Of a DNA stretch of 64,000 nucleotides, positions 1-9,610 are shown one piece after another (within the stretch, counting starts at the first letter, position 1; each line of letters starts with the position of its first letter). Both the position numbers and the translations under genes were made by a program. Below the pieces are notes generated by a model. It had not been told where the DNA came from. It worked only from the letters and a program-made list of their open reading frames with translations, and ran no database searches. Origin of the DNA: Ricordea florida (lineage: Eukaryota; Cnidaria; Anthozoa; Corallimorpharia; Ricordeidae); contig OX453283.1 of assembly GCA_949710005.1 (NCBI GenBank), forward strand, positions 26,382,052-26,446,051. The letters are read 5' to 3'.

Positions 1-255
1 ATACCCATTCCAGCACCTAGAAAAAATATCCCCAAACAGCCTTAAATACCCATTCCAGCACCTAGAAAAAATATCCCCAAACAGCCTTAAATACCCATTC
101 CAGCACCTAGAAAAAATATCCCCAAACAGCCTTAAATACCCATTCCAGCACCTAGAAAAAATATCCCCAAACAGCCTTAAATACCCATTCCAGCACCTAG
201 AAAAAATATCCCCAAACAGCCTCAAATACCTATCCCAGCCCTTAGAAAAAATATT
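1..255 (+). repeat. 45-bp tandem repeat in the polymerase N-terminal coding region
   Basis: Five near-perfect 45-bp units (1-225) and a degenerate sixth (226-255). The period is 15 codons, and the repeat lies in the frame of the downstream DNA polymerase, encoding a Pro/Lys-rich unit that begins IPIPAPRKNIP. Units 1-4 end in taa (43-45, 88-90, 133-135, 178-180), an in-frame stop; unit 5 has caa (Gln) at the same place. A CAA-to-TAA change therefore seems to have spread with the repeat. Element 2 has a similar Pro-rich linker at this point in its polymerase. Confidence 0.9.
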
Positions 256-3200
256 GTATCTAGTTTCATAGATAGTGGCAAGCGGTTAGTGAACGCCATC
301 CCTCAAACAAAGAACAAAACGTTTAATTGGATAAAGAAACAGACATTGAAAGTGGTGGATTTCATCAATAAAAATATCTCCAAAGTTACTAATAACAGAC
401 CAACCCAACCTAGAAGACAGGTAAGTATATCTGAGAGTGTTAGAGCTGAATTGGACGAAAAGGAAGAACAAACCCCACCAAACCCAAATCGCTTCACTCC
501 AAAAGAAATACAAACAGCGTTTAATAGGTACCTGAAAACCTACAGGATTGATGGGGTGAAGGGGTATGACGAAAAGATGTTCATCGATAATATCAAGCCA
601 AAAGTTATAGATCTAAATAAGCAGCAAAAGAAACCACTCAAGGTGAAATTTATCTTAACGTGTAAGTTCATAAAAGAAAATCCTGATACTGGACAGATTT
701 ATGAAACATCGGGTTACTTTCAATCCAACGAAGAAACGATTACTGAATCAACCGATTTATCAGACTTATTCAATACAATGACAAATTACCAACTTGTAAA
801 ATTTGAGAAATTTAAAAGAAACAGATCCGGTTGGAAATTCAACCATGTGGAATACTTTGATATCTTCATCGACCCATTTGAACCGCTTTCTGGAAGTTCC
901 TATATTCCACTACCATCAAAATTAGCTTCAAAGCAAGCAATTATCAACGTTAAGAATGAGAAGGATCATGAATGTTTCAAGTGGGCAGTAACCTCAGCCG
1001 TGTTTCCAAGGGAGAAAGACCCACAAAGACTAAATAAACAAATGAGAGAGAACTCAAATAATTTTGACTGGTCAGGAATAGAGTTCCCCGTTTCACTAAA
1101 ACAGATTGATAAGTTTGAAAAGCAAAACCCCTATGCGATTAACGTCTACGGATATGAAGGTGATGTATACCCTCTAAGAATAAGTAAGAAACATAAAACT
1201 AATGTGATCAACTTACTTCTCATATCAAACGATGAAACAAATCACTACTGCTGGATAAAGAATATGAGTAGATTGTTAGCTGCAAAAGTCAGTAAACATA
1301 AATCTACGATGCACTTTTGTTATAGATGTCTTAACTCATTCCAGTCAAAAAATTCATTAGAAAAACATCTCGAATACTGCGACACAAACGAAGAAGTTAA
1401 GATTGAAATGCCTATAGATAAAGATGGAAATCCCCGTTATATTTACTTTAAAAATTATAACAGAAAAATGCGACACCCCATTGTTGTATATGCAGACTTT
1501 GAGAGCTCTCCAGAGAAAATACATACCTGCTCTCCAGATGAAAGTAAAAGCTTTACTAAACAATACCAGAAGCACAAACCATCTGGATTCTGCTATTATA
1601 TCAAGTGTTTTGATGACAACATATTTCCACCCACGCTTGTAAGCTTAAGATACACTGCTGAATACCCAGACGATGATATCCCACAGATATTTGTAGATAA
1701 TTTAGAGTCAGATATTAAGAAAATTTATAATAAGTTCAAGTTTTCTAAGAAAGTTAAGATGACTCAACGGGATAAAATCGAATATAAAAATGCTACTCAT
1801 TGTCACATCTGTGAGGGTGAATTAGGAGAAGATAAGGTATTAGACCACTGCCACCTTACAGGAAAGTATAGAGGAGCAGCTCATAATGAATGCAACTTAA
1901 ATTACAAGATTCCAAACTTCTTTCCAGTATTCTTTCATAATTTATCTGGATATGATTCACACTTATTTATCAAGAACCTTGGTACAACAAAAGGTAAAAT
2001 AAACTGTATACCTAATAATGAGGAAAAGTATATTTCTTTCACAAAACAGATTGTAGTCGGAAGTTTTACAAACAGAGAAGGTAAGCAGGTTGATGTGAAG
2101 CGAGATATCAGATTCATCGATTCATTTAAATTTATGGCAACCAGCCTTGACAAATTAGTAACTAATCTTCCAAAAGAAGCTTTCAAAAACATTATGAGCT
2201 ACTATGAAGGTGAACAATTAGAGCTATTGTTGAGAAAGGGTGTATTTCCATACGATTGGTTTGACGGATTAGATAAACTCAACGCAACCCAACTTCCACC
2301 AAAGGAGGCATTCTACTCAAAACTTAATGACACAGACATAACAGAAGACAACTACCAACATGCTCAAAAGGTGTGGGAAACCTTCAATATGAAAACAATG
2401 AGGGAATACCACGACCTATATCTTGAGTCAGATGTACTACTGTTAGCTGATGTCTTCGAGAACTTTAGAGATGTTTGCCAAAAGAATTATGATCTAGATC
2501 CTGCATGGTATTACACAGCGCCCGGTCTAGCCTGGGATGTAGCGTTAAAGTTAACTAAAGTAGAGTTGGAGCTTTTAAATGACTACGACATACTACTTAT
2601 GTTTGAGAAAGGTATTCGAGGAGGTGTATCTATGATCTCTACTAGATATGGTAAAGCTAACAACCCGTACATGACCAACTTTAATTCTAACTTACCCACA
2701 AAGTATATTGAATATCTTGACGCAAACAACTTATATGGTGGGGGAATGAGTAAACCACTCCCTACTCACGGTTTTAGATGGATGACTGACCAAGAGATTA
2801 CAGACTGGAAAAATCTCCCATGCATACTAGAAGTTGACTTGGAATATCCTCATCACCTTCACGACTTGCATAACGATTATCCACTAGCTCCAGAGAGACT
2901 TGTCGTTAATAAGGTTGAGAAATTGATACCAAACCTCAACGATAAGGTAAAGTATGTTGTTCACCACGAGACCCTAAAACTTTACGAAAGTCTAGGACTA
3001 AAAGTAACTAATATTCATAGAGGTATTACATTTGAAGAGTCAGCTTGGTTAAAACCATACATCAACTTGAATACCAACCTCAGGGCAAAAGCATCCAACG
3101 ATTTTGAAAAAGATTTCTTCAAGCTGATGAATAACTCTGTCTTTGGGAAAACCATGGAAAACATTAGAAACAGGGTGGACGTACGATTGGTTACTAATGA

Positions 3201-3942
3201 AAAAGATGCGAAAAAATTAATATCAAAGCCACACTATCAGCACCGAACCATCTTTTGTGAGAATCTGGCGGCCATCCACATGAAGAAAACAAAGTTGGTA
3301 TTCTATAAACCTGTTTACTTAGGTATGTGCATTCTGGATCTAAGTAAAACAATAATGTATGATTTTCACTATAATTACATCAAACCTAAATATGGTGAAA
3401 GGGCTAAGTTGCTTTTTACAGATACGGACAGTCTTGCTTATGAGATAGAAACAGATGATTTCTACAAAGATATAAGCAAAGATGTAAAATCCATGTTTGA
3501 TACTAGTAATTATCCTAAAGATCATCCATCAGGTATAGAGACTGGTGTTAACAAGAAAGTCATCGGTAAGTTCAAAGATGAAGCTGGTGGTAAACAGATA
3601 ACTGAATTTGTAGGTCTACGGGCCAAGCTCTACTCCTACAGGATGGATGAAGGTGAAGAAGAAAAGAAATGTAAGGGAATTAAGAAGGCAGTCGTAAAAA
3701 AGTCCATAACCTTCGATAACTATAAGAGATGTCTATTCAATAAAGAACCTCAGATGAGACAGATGAATGTAATCAGAAGTCATAAGCACGATGTTTATAC
3801 TGAAACGATTAACAAAGTTGCACTGTCTGGTGATGATGACAAGAGAGTCATTTGTGAAGATGGAATACATACTTACGCCTACGGACATTATCGTTCCAAC
3901 ACAGAATTAGGTGGCAGCTCAGTATCGTCTGGTACAAATTGA
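181..3942 (+). CDS. polB: Family-B DNA polymerase (protein-primed type), element 1, N-terminus broken
   Basis: Polymerase that would replicate the linear element. Residue numbers count from base 289. A C2HC finger lies near residue 342, and exonuclease motif I (VVYADFES) near 397. A CHIC...DHCHLTGKYRGAAHN zinc motif like endonuclease VII/HNH sits near 504-530, and HNLSGYDSHLF near 550. Polymerase motif A is DANNLYGGGMS near 808, motif B is KLMNNSVFGK near 945 and motif C is DTDS near 1044. The frame is open from base 181, but there is no ATG until about 577, and upstream repeat units carry stops. Element 2 has a SAP-like domain before this point, so the true start is probably outside the window and this copy is likely inactive. 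The 3' end overlaps the convergent integrase by 55 bp. Confidence 0.9.
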   Translation: MPIPAPRKNIPKQPQIPIPALRKNIVSSFIDSGKRLVNAIPQTKNKTFNWIKKQTLKVVDFINKNISKVTNNRPTQPRRQVSISESVRAELDEKEEQTPPNPNRFTPKEIQTAFNRYLKTYRIDGVKGYDEKMFIDNIKPKVIDLNKQQKKPLKVKFILTCKFIKENPDTGQIYETSGYFQSNEETITESTDLSDLFNTMTNYQLVKFEKFKRNRSGWKFNHVEYFDIFIDPFEPLSGSSYIPLPSKLASKQAIINVKNEKDHECFKWAVTSAVFPREKDPQRLNKQMRENSNNFDWSGIEFPVSLKQIDKFEKQNPYAINVYGYEGDVYPLRISKKHKTNVINLLLISNDETNHYCWIKNMSRLLAAKVSKHKSTMHFCYRCLNSFQSKNSLEKHLEYCDTNEEVKIEMPIDKDGNPRYIYFKNYNRKMRHPIVVYADFESSPEKIHTCSPDESKSFTKQYQKHKPSGFCYYIKCFDDNIFPPTLVSLRYTAEYPDDDIPQIFVDNLESDIKKIYNKFKFSKKVKMTQRDKIEYKNATHCHICEGELGEDKVLDHCHLTGKYRGAAHNECNLNYKIPNFFPVFFHNLSGYDSHLFIKNLGTTKGKINCIPNNEEKYISFTKQIVVGSFTNREGKQVDVKRDIRFIDSFKFMATSLDKLVTNLPKEAFKNIMSYYEGEQLELLLRKGVFPYDWFDGLDKLNATQLPPKEAFYSKLNDTDITEDNYQHAQKVWETFNMKTMREYHDLYLESDVLLLADVFENFRDVCQKNYDLDPAWYYTAPGLAWDVALKLTKVELELLNDYDILLMFEKGIRGGVSMISTRYGKANNPYMTNFNSNLPTKYIEYLDANNLYGGGMSKPLPTHGFRWMTDQEITDWKNLPCILEVDLEYPHHLHDLHNDYPLAPERLVVNKVEKLIPNLNDKVKYVVHHETLKLYESLGLKVTNIHRGITFEESAWLKPYINLNTNLRAKASNDFEKDFFKLMNNSVFGKTMENIRNRVDVRLVTNEKDAKKLISKPHYQHRTIFCENLAAIHMKKTKLVFYKPVYLGMCILDLSKTIMYDFHYNYIKPKYGERAKLLFTDTDSLAYEIETDDFYKDISKDVKSMFDTSNYPKDHPSGIETGVNKKVIGKFKDEAGGKQITEFVGLRAKLYSYRMDEGEEEKKCKGIKKAVVKKSITFDNYKRCLFNKEPQMRQMNVIRSHKHDVYTETINKVALSGDDDKRVICEDGIHTYAYGHYRSNTELGGSSVSSGTN

Positions 3943-4880
3943 AGCTCTTCCCTCACAAAACTACGCCTTGGTCCATCTAGTAAATAATACAACACTGGCT
4001 GATTAGGTGACACCACACTACGTGACAGATCGTAAACCTGAATACTCCAGATAGGATCCGTAGCTCGTCTTCGCTCACCACCCTCAAGTTCACCCGGAGC
4101 GAGTAAGTATCTAACTTTAACACCAGGCGGTAGTCTCACCTCATCATGTCCAACAACTCGCTTATACTTTGGAGGATCAATATCAACCTTTTTCAGTCTT
4201 ATAGCTTTCTCAGGTTCTTTACCAGTTATTCTCGTTGGTATACTATTCAGAGTTTTCAAAATAGCCGGTAATCGTTTCACCCATACTCTAGACCTATCAT
4301 CACTAATCATTTCTTGTGCATATTGATGACTAAATAGTTTTTCTGATAATGTTCTATTTGCTTTTTCAACAAATGCTTGTGCTCTATGGTTTCCAGCTTC
4401 AGACCGTTGTATGGTTACATTATGTTTTTCCATAAGTTTTGTTACATCTCCCATAAATTCTTTACCAGGATCAACAATTAATGTTTTAGGATATTTTAAC
4501 TTTCTGGAGTATATTTTTGTCAAAGCTTTTGAAATCTCATGACTTTCTTTTGAGGTTAGTGGTTCTGCATCTTTGTATCTCGAGGCAATATCAATCACAA
4601 CCAGGGCATATCGATATGTCTTTCTTCCAACTTTATCATGTGGTAAAAATAATAGATCTGCTTGGTGAATCTGATTAGTCTTTTCCACATTCCAGTGCGG
4701 TCTAGGGATATACTTTGGAGCTGGTAGATAGATTTGCCACATAGACTGTTTCTCAAGCCATCGTTTAGCCTCATCTTCACTAACTTTTGCTTTTTCAGCT
4801 AATTTAGGAATGGCAGAATACCCTTTCCAATATCCATAAGTTGAATAGTATATTTTTGATAGCATGTTTTCGTTACTCAT
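3888..4880 (-). CDS. int: Polinton rve-family integrase, element 1
   Basis: 330-aa retroviral-type integrase that would join element ends to host DNA and create 6-bp duplications. Catalytic residues D75 (IHQADLLF), D137 (IVDPGKEF) and E172 (FVEKANRTL) are all present, with about 35 residues between the last two; D97 lies in the usual VVIDIASRY strand. The region before residue 60 (YWKGYSAIPKLAEKAKVS) looks like the helical N-terminal domain of Polinton integrases. A basic, Pro-rich C-terminal domain follows. It is transcribed away from the capsid gene from a 36-bp shared promoter. No frameshift is visible, and it is clearly homologous to the integrase at 35114-36103. Confidence 0.92.
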   Translation of the reverse strand: MSNENMLSKIYYSTYGYWKGYSAIPKLAEKAKVSEDEAKRWLEKQSMWQIYLPAPKYIPRPHWNVEKTNQIHQADLLFLPHDKVGRKTYRYALVVIDIASRYKDAEPLTSKESHEISKALTKIYSRKLKYPKTLIVDPGKEFMGDVTKLMEKHNVTIQRSEAGNHRAQAFVEKANRTLSEKLFSHQYAQEMISDDRSRVWVKRLPAILKTLNSIPTRITGKEPEKAIRLKKVDIDPPKYKRVVGHDEVRLPPGVKVRYLLAPGELEGGERRRATDPIWSIQVYDLSRSVVSPNQPVLYYLLDGPRRSFVREELQFVPDDTELPPNSVLER

Positions 4881-4915
4881 TTAAAAGAATACTCCACCTA
4901 TCTTTAAAATAAAAC
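4880..4915. promoter_or_regulatory. Bidirectional promoter between integrase and capsid genes
   Basis: This 36-bp gap holds two divergent copies of the element's start motif. TTTAAAAGAAT at 4880 on + precedes the capsid ATG by 36 nt. TTTAAAGAT on - (4900-4908) precedes the integrase ATG by 28 nt. Promoter function is inferred from recurrence at fixed distance. Confidence 0.65.
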
Positions 4916-6154
4916 ATGTCACAAGCTATATCTGAAGAAATTAACCCAAACAGGATTCCACTAGAGCCTCTCGGTTTGAAAGCGGAATCATCACTGAATC
5001 GAATTACACTAAACCCCTCATCTGCTAATCCTGAAGAAACACTATATATAAATATTCCTCAACTTTCTCAGAATGTAGTGATTGTCCCAGGAAGTGTATC
5101 TCTACTATTTGACTTGACTGTTGATGGTCATGCTAACAACACCCTTGTGAATAACGTAGGCAGTAACCTTGTATCCAGACTCAGGGTTCTTTTTGGTGGA
5201 GAAACACTACAGGATACTCAAAGATACGATCTCTTTCAAACCTACCATGACTTATACTTAACAGCTGAAGATCGTCAGAATGGAATAAAACAAGGTATTT
5301 CTTCTGAAAACATGAGGAAGCTTAGGACAAATGCGGGTGATAAGGTAACCTCAGGAAATGATAAGGAAGTAGCTCTTGCAGCAGTATACAACACCAAGTA
5401 CCGTATCCCACTCAACCATCCTATTCTCAACAATCATGGGGTTTTCTATCCAAAGGCGTTACCTCATTCACTAATCTTTGAGATTACACTGGCCTCAGTT
5501 TCCGATATTGTTGTTTATTCTGACAAGACCAAGACTCCAACTTACAAAATCGAAAACCTCGAGTTGGAATATGCTTGTATATCAAGTGAATACTTAGCTA
5601 GTGAGGCTCAGTCAGCTTATCAGGTTGGTAAAGTATTCTTTTACGAGAATGTACTTCTCCACAAAACTTTTACCATCTCCAAACCTAATGACAGCTTCAT
5701 AAACGAGTACATTAATATACCTAGGAGATCAATGACAGGGATATTGTGCTTGTTCACAGATAGATACGTCGGAGGAGCAAGAGATTCTGAGAAGTTTGTC
5801 AATCCAAATATTACATCAATCGACATTAACGTTGACGGCATGCCAAACCGTATCTACTCTAAGGGAATGAAACCGTCAGACTTTTGGGATTCGGTAATTA
5901 AACGTTTTGGTAAAGAGGGTGTCAAGCTAAATGATTTTTATATCGACAAGTTTGCTCTATGGATTGACTTGAGAACTCACCCTGACAATAGTATTCATGG
6001 AGGAGGTATGGCCTTGAACAACACGAGAGATGGAGTAAAACTTGAAATGAAACGAAAAGTTGGAGGAACAGGAAATATCACCTGCTACATGTTTGTGGTA
6101 GCCGACGCGTTGATGGAGATAATGAATTCAAACTTAAGATCAATTATGTATTAG
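4916..6154 (+). CDS. Putative double-jelly-roll major capsid protein, element 1
   Basis: 412 aa. I assign it as the major capsid protein from its position between integrase and packaging ATPase and from its character: beta-rich, soluble, no membrane segment, with conserved blocks such as LNRITLNPSSANP near residue 28 and LFGGETLQDTQRYDLF near 95. The block after the second (HDLYLT, GISSEN) resembles jelly-roll capsid proteins of adintoviruses and Polintons as I recall them. It is shorter than typical Polinton capsid proteins. A conserved partner lies at 36129-37364. The ATG is 36 nt after a TTTAAAAG motif. Confidence is high for the family of elements and moderate for the fold. Confidence 0.75.
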   Translation: MSQAISEEINPNRIPLEPLGLKAESSLNRITLNPSSANPEETLYINIPQLSQNVVIVPGSVSLLFDLTVDGHANNTLVNNVGSNLVSRLRVLFGGETLQDTQRYDLFQTYHDLYLTAEDRQNGIKQGISSENMRKLRTNAGDKVTSGNDKEVALAAVYNTKYRIPLNHPILNNHGVFYPKALPHSLIFEITLASVSDIVVYSDKTKTPTYKIENLELEYACISSEYLASEAQSAYQVGKVFFYENVLLHKTFTISKPNDSFINEYINIPRRSMTGILCLFTDRYVGGARDSEKFVNPNITSIDINVDGMPNRIYSKGMKPSDFWDSVIKRFGKEGVKLNDFYIDKFALWIDLRTHPDNSIHGGGMALNNTRDGVKLEMKRKVGGTGNITCYMFVVADALMEIMNSNLRSIMY

Positions 6155-6161
6155 TTAAAAG

Positions 6162-6788
6162 ATGGAAGAATTACGAGATAAAGTTCCTTTTCATTGCATT
6201 ATAACAGGTCCAACAAATTGTGGAAAGACAAAGTACCTCACGGATCAGCTTCTAGGACCATTTCGCAAAGTTTTTGAATACATTGTTCTCATATGTCCGA
6301 CTTATGCTAAAAATAAAACCTATCATAAATTTGCTCACGGAGATAAACGTTTCTTGGTATTATCGCCAGATGCTAGTAACAGCGATGAGATTAATGAGTT
6401 ATTAAATGATTGTCAAACTTTGTTCTCTGGTACAAATACACTAATAATTTTAGACGACTGTGCTGTATCGAAAGATCTAAAGAAACGCTCAAACAAGTTT
6501 ATAGATTTAGCATTCTCCGGAAGGCATCATGGATTATCAGTTTGGGTTCTCACTCAGCAATTAACATCCATAGCAAAACCATTCCGTGAAAATGTAGCTT
6601 GTGTTGTTACATTCCATAATCCATCACAAAAAGGTATGAAGATGCTTTTCGAAGATTATGGAGGTGATTTAGACTCTGAAACTAGTAAAAAGTTTGTAGA
6701 AATGCTTAAAACTGAAAAATATTCGAGACTCTGTTTGTGTTTACGTTATCCATTCCAATGTTATTCGGAGATTCCTGCTGTGATTTAA
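6162..6788 (+). CDS. A32/FtsK-type genome-packaging ATPase, element 1
   Basis: 208-aa P-loop ATPase. Walker A is GPTNCGKT (residues 16-23), Walker B is LIILDDC (about 94-100), and a WVLTQQ sensor stretch follows near 128-133. It is predicted to pump the genome into capsids. It lies 7 bp downstream of the capsid gene, the usual pairing in Polintons and related viruses. The homologue at 37378-38016 is intact too. The start sits directly on a TTAAAAGATGG sequence; an upstream motif at the usual distance is not obvious. Confidence 0.9.
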   Translation: MEELRDKVPFHCIITGPTNCGKTKYLTDQLLGPFRKVFEYIVLICPTYAKNKTYHKFAHGDKRFLVLSPDASNSDEINELLNDCQTLFSGTNTLIILDDCAVSKDLKKRSNKFIDLAFSGRHHGLSVWVLTQQLTSIAKPFRENVACVVTFHNPSQKGMKMLFEDYGGDLDSETSKKFVEMLKTEKYSRLCLCLRYPFQCYSEIPAVI

Positions 6789-6793
6789 AAGAT
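6784..6793 (+). promoter_or_regulatory. TTTAAAAGAT start motif, 36 nt before ATG 6820
   Basis: One of the recurrent motifs ahead of element-1 genes. A second TTAAAAGATG abuts the start codon. Confidence 0.6.
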
Positions 6794-6819
6794 TCTATGT
6801 TTTATTACAAAATTAAAAG

Positions 6820-7305
6820 ATGACAAGCGTTGAAGATTTTATTGAAGAACAGCCAGAGGTAAAAGATGAGACCAAAGATGATGATGTTGAAATCAAACAA
6901 GAATCACTAGCTATTCTGGCATCTCTTGGGCCTACAAAAGAATATTTAGGTGTTGATATGAGTCTAGGTGATATCAAGAAACTCACAGCAAAAGATGTTG
7001 AAAAATATTATAATCGATACCAGACAGTATTAGGTAAGAAAATTGGTGGTGGATTAGTAGATTCATCTCTTCAATTAGTTTCTCATGTAATTTCTTACTT
7101 GGTTCCTGTAGATGACATCGAATCGCTTTGTAAAGACTTGAAGAATGATGAGTTGGTTAATCGTGAACTGACAAACTTTGTAGGTCTCTTAGCATTAAAA
7201 GGTGGAAGATTGGTAGCACTTGCTAGTGGACTATTCCAGGTTGCTAAGCACATTAAAATCAACAAAACTGAGCAGACTAATGAGCAGACTACCGAACAAA
7301 ACTGA
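6820..7305 (+). CDS. Conserved Polinton protein of unknown function (161 aa)
   Basis: Function not recognised. The N-terminus is acidic (about 1-35). A conserved core follows with ILASLGPTKEYLG near residue 40, KDVEKYYNRYQ near 65 and a hydrophobic C-terminal half (LALKGGRLVALASGLF), and the tail is polar (TEQTNEQTTEQN). There is no signal peptide. The homologue at 38009-38608 shares the core, including LKGGRF, and has a longer repeated Gln-rich tail. It follows the ATPase in both elements, so it may be part of the packaging or virion module, which is inference only. Confidence 0.75.
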   Translation: MTSVEDFIEEQPEVKDETKDDDVEIKQESLAILASLGPTKEYLGVDMSLGDIKKLTAKDVEKYYNRYQTVLGKKIGGGLVDSSLQLVSHVISYLVPVDDIESLCKDLKNDELVNRELTNFVGLLALKGGRLVALASGLFQVAKHIKINKTEQTNEQTTEQN

Positions 7306-7313
7306 TGATATGA

Positions 7314-7323
7314 TTTAAAGATT
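7314..7323 (+). promoter_or_regulatory. TTTAAAGATT start motif, 34 nt before ATG 7348
   Basis: Same motif and distance as the other element-1 genes. Confidence 0.6.
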
Positions 7324-7347
7324 ATTTACTATGGAGAATAAATAATC

Positions 7348-7746
7348 ATGTCTGATGAAGTTGTTGAACAAATTACAATGGATCCTATACCTGAAAAGAA
7401 AGATCCAAAAAAGAAAGAGAAAGATCCTAAAAAGGTTGCTGCCGGTAAGAAACTAGCAGAATATAACAAAGGAGCCAAAGAAGCGTTAGCTAGGGAAACA
7501 GCAAGGGAAAAAGATAGGGAAATGAAACAGGAAGAAAATATAAATGCAGAGAGCGAATCTAAAGCATGGATTCCAGAGCTATCTTTTACTACTGTGTTAT
7601 CTCTTGTTGGAATAGGGTTTACCGCAGTTGACATGTTTATGAGGTACTACAAAAACAGAAAACCACCAACCCAACCACCCTCAAATATTCCTACCCAACC
7701 AACCCAACCACCACCCCCACAAACTCCTAAAATAGTAATGTTCTGA
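7348..7746 (+). CDS. Single-pass membrane protein with basic N-terminus and Pro-rich tail (132 aa)
   Basis: Unknown function. The N-terminal half is highly charged and probably helical or coiled (KKDPKKKEKDPKKVAAGKKL, about 17-36). Then comes SKAWIPELSF, one hydrophobic segment (about 78-93, VLSLVGIGFTAVDMF) and a proline-rich tail. The homologue at 40752-41237 keeps DPKKV(E/A)AGKKLAEY, the WIP(S/E)LSF block and the membrane segment. It is probably a virion or membrane component by context (inference). Confidence 0.75.
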   Translation: MSDEVVEQITMDPIPEKKDPKKKEKDPKKVAAGKKLAEYNKGAKEALARETAREKDREMKQEENINAESESKAWIPELSFTTVLSLVGIGFTAVDMFMRYYKNRKPPTQPPSNIPTQPTQPPPPQTPKIVMF

Positions 7747-7755
7747 GGAAAGTAG

Positions 7756-7765
7756 TTTAAAGATT
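7756..7765 (+). promoter_or_regulatory. TTTAAAGATT start motif, 32 nt before ATG 7788
   Basis: Recurrent start motif at the usual distance. Confidence 0.6.
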
Positions 7766-7787
7766 TTCTCTATCCACAATAAAAATC

Positions 7788-8006
7788 ATGTCAACTGAAA
7801 ACAAACTTGTGAAAACTGTTACCGATTCAGCCGTCATTATCGGATTGGCTGCTGGAGTTGGATATGTAGCTAAAAAGGCTATGAAAGAATCATTTATAAA
7901 CGATCCATCCTCAAGTATTACAAACTATGCTAAATGGGTCGCTGTCCTATCCGGTAGTATGTACCTAAAAACTTATTTAGAAGATCAAAAGATTTTGCCA
8001 ACTTAA
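7788..8006 (+). CDS. Small membrane protein (72 aa), element 1
   Basis: Unknown function. KTVTDSAVIIGLAAGVGYV (about residues 9-27) is a hydrophobic helix, followed by a polar stretch and a second weakly hydrophobic segment, WVAVLSGSMYLKTYL. The end is DQKILPT. The homologue at 41246-41473 (75 aa) keeps VTDSAVI and YLEDRKILP. A CACTA-like transposon begins two bases after the stop codon. Confidence 0.72.
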   Translation: MSTENKLVKTVTDSAVIIGLAAGVGYVAKKAMKESFINDPSSSITNYAKWVAVLSGSMYLKTYLEDQKILPT

Positions 8007-9610
8007 ACACGGTGGGAAATTTCTACCCCTTTATCAGCCAAAAGAATGTCCACTTGATCCCAGTCTTTTAAAGAGACAATTGAGCTCGGCCGATATTGAT
8101 TCATTCGATCCGCAGCTGGTATTGTAGTTTTATTGGCCCATAGAAGCCTGGCAGCTAGTTTATCTGTTTTGCACCAAAGACAAATCGTTTCTTCGCATCG
8201 TGAGCTTTCTTCTCGTACCAAATTTGCTATATTTTCACTTTTTTTTTGCATTTTTGCTCCGGAGCAAAGTTGGCATAGACATCTGAAGAGCAATCATCGA
8301 TATGAAGTGTGAGTACCTTGTTTTATTTCTTATTTTTTTGCCTTCGTGTAGGATTTATGAACAAATTAAAACCATAGAACCACACTTTTGACTCTACTAA
8401 ATATTTTTGGAACCTCGAGAACATTGATTGTTATTTATTTAATATTGAAAATTTGTCACAAAATTGGTGAATTTTTAGGTGGCATTGAGTGCTGCTGTGG
8501 CTGATGGGGAGCAAGAAGCGAAGAGCTCCGCGAAGAACGACCAAAACTACAGAAAAACTGCGATTTCCCATAGGCGATCTCGCTCAAAGGAGGTCTGAAT
8601 TAAAAGAAGAATTTTTAAGAAAATCAAAGCAATTAAATGCTTTGAGGAAGAATTCGAGCCGAATTAATTAGCAAGTAAGTAATATTGTCCTGACAATCAT
8701 GGACTGGTCATGGAAATCTTGCATGCATTCAACTCAAGACTTTGTTTTCTATTGTGTGAATCTGGCTATTACTCTTTTATGATTACTTTTTTGTTTCATG
8801 GGTTTATAAAAACCACTCTAATTGCTTCATTGCTGTTCTATTGTGTACATATAAAAATGTACAGTAAAAATTGCATTTAAATCCATGAAACAGTAGTACT
8901 ACTTTAATTAGCTAGGACAGCTGAATGGCACAAATTAAGCAGAAGGAAAAAATTAATAAGTTTGTTTTCTTGTTGTTTTTATTTTGAACTAGTTATGTTA
9001 CACACTTTTAGTGTTTGCTTTCTAACTTTATTTTTTAACTTTATATTTATTCATTTGAAAATACCCACTTAAAGTATATATCTATCTATCAATACTCAAA
9101 AGCTCTGCATACAAATATGCTAAAAAGAGCCAAAAAGTAATTTTGAGATAGACTTGTTCTATTCACATTAAACTGTAAAAGAAATATGACTGACTGTAGT
9201 AAAAACAGTGCAGTACTATCACCATTACTTTTTTACAGTTCAAATAAATTGCCTTTGTTACTCTAAAAAAGGAAAACTGATTGATAACAGATTTTAACTA
9301 TTTATAACCAATCAATAACAGTTGTTATGCCTTTGATGTTGTGCCTTTTCAAATACTGTCTATTGACCGGGAAATCATAACAATGAATAATGCAAAACTA
9401 TTTTATGTTTGTATGTTTTAAATGCATCTTTAAATACTCAATATATACCGATTATGAGATTATAAAAAAATATCTATGTATTTGACTTTAATGGAATAAA
9501 AGTTATTTGTATTTGACTCATTCCTTGTGTTTATATTTATATACAATGGTTAAGTGCTCCCTCTAAACCAGTGAACGTATAATTACACAGCAAATAGCAC
9601 TAAATTATGC

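Noticed and set aside
1-225. CRISPR-like array
   Set aside because: The repeats are directly adjacent with no spacers, the period is a codon multiple in frame with the polymerase, and the genome is eukaryotic.
289-300. gtg at 289 as polymerase start
   Set aside because: Non-ATG start in a eukaryotic setting, no start motif before it, and homology suggests an upstream N-terminus. Treated as part of a broken frame.
8003-8293. 96-codon minus-strand frame at the left edge of the CACTA-like insert
   Set aside because: It starts in the viral gene's end and runs through the transposon terminus, with no recognisable domain.
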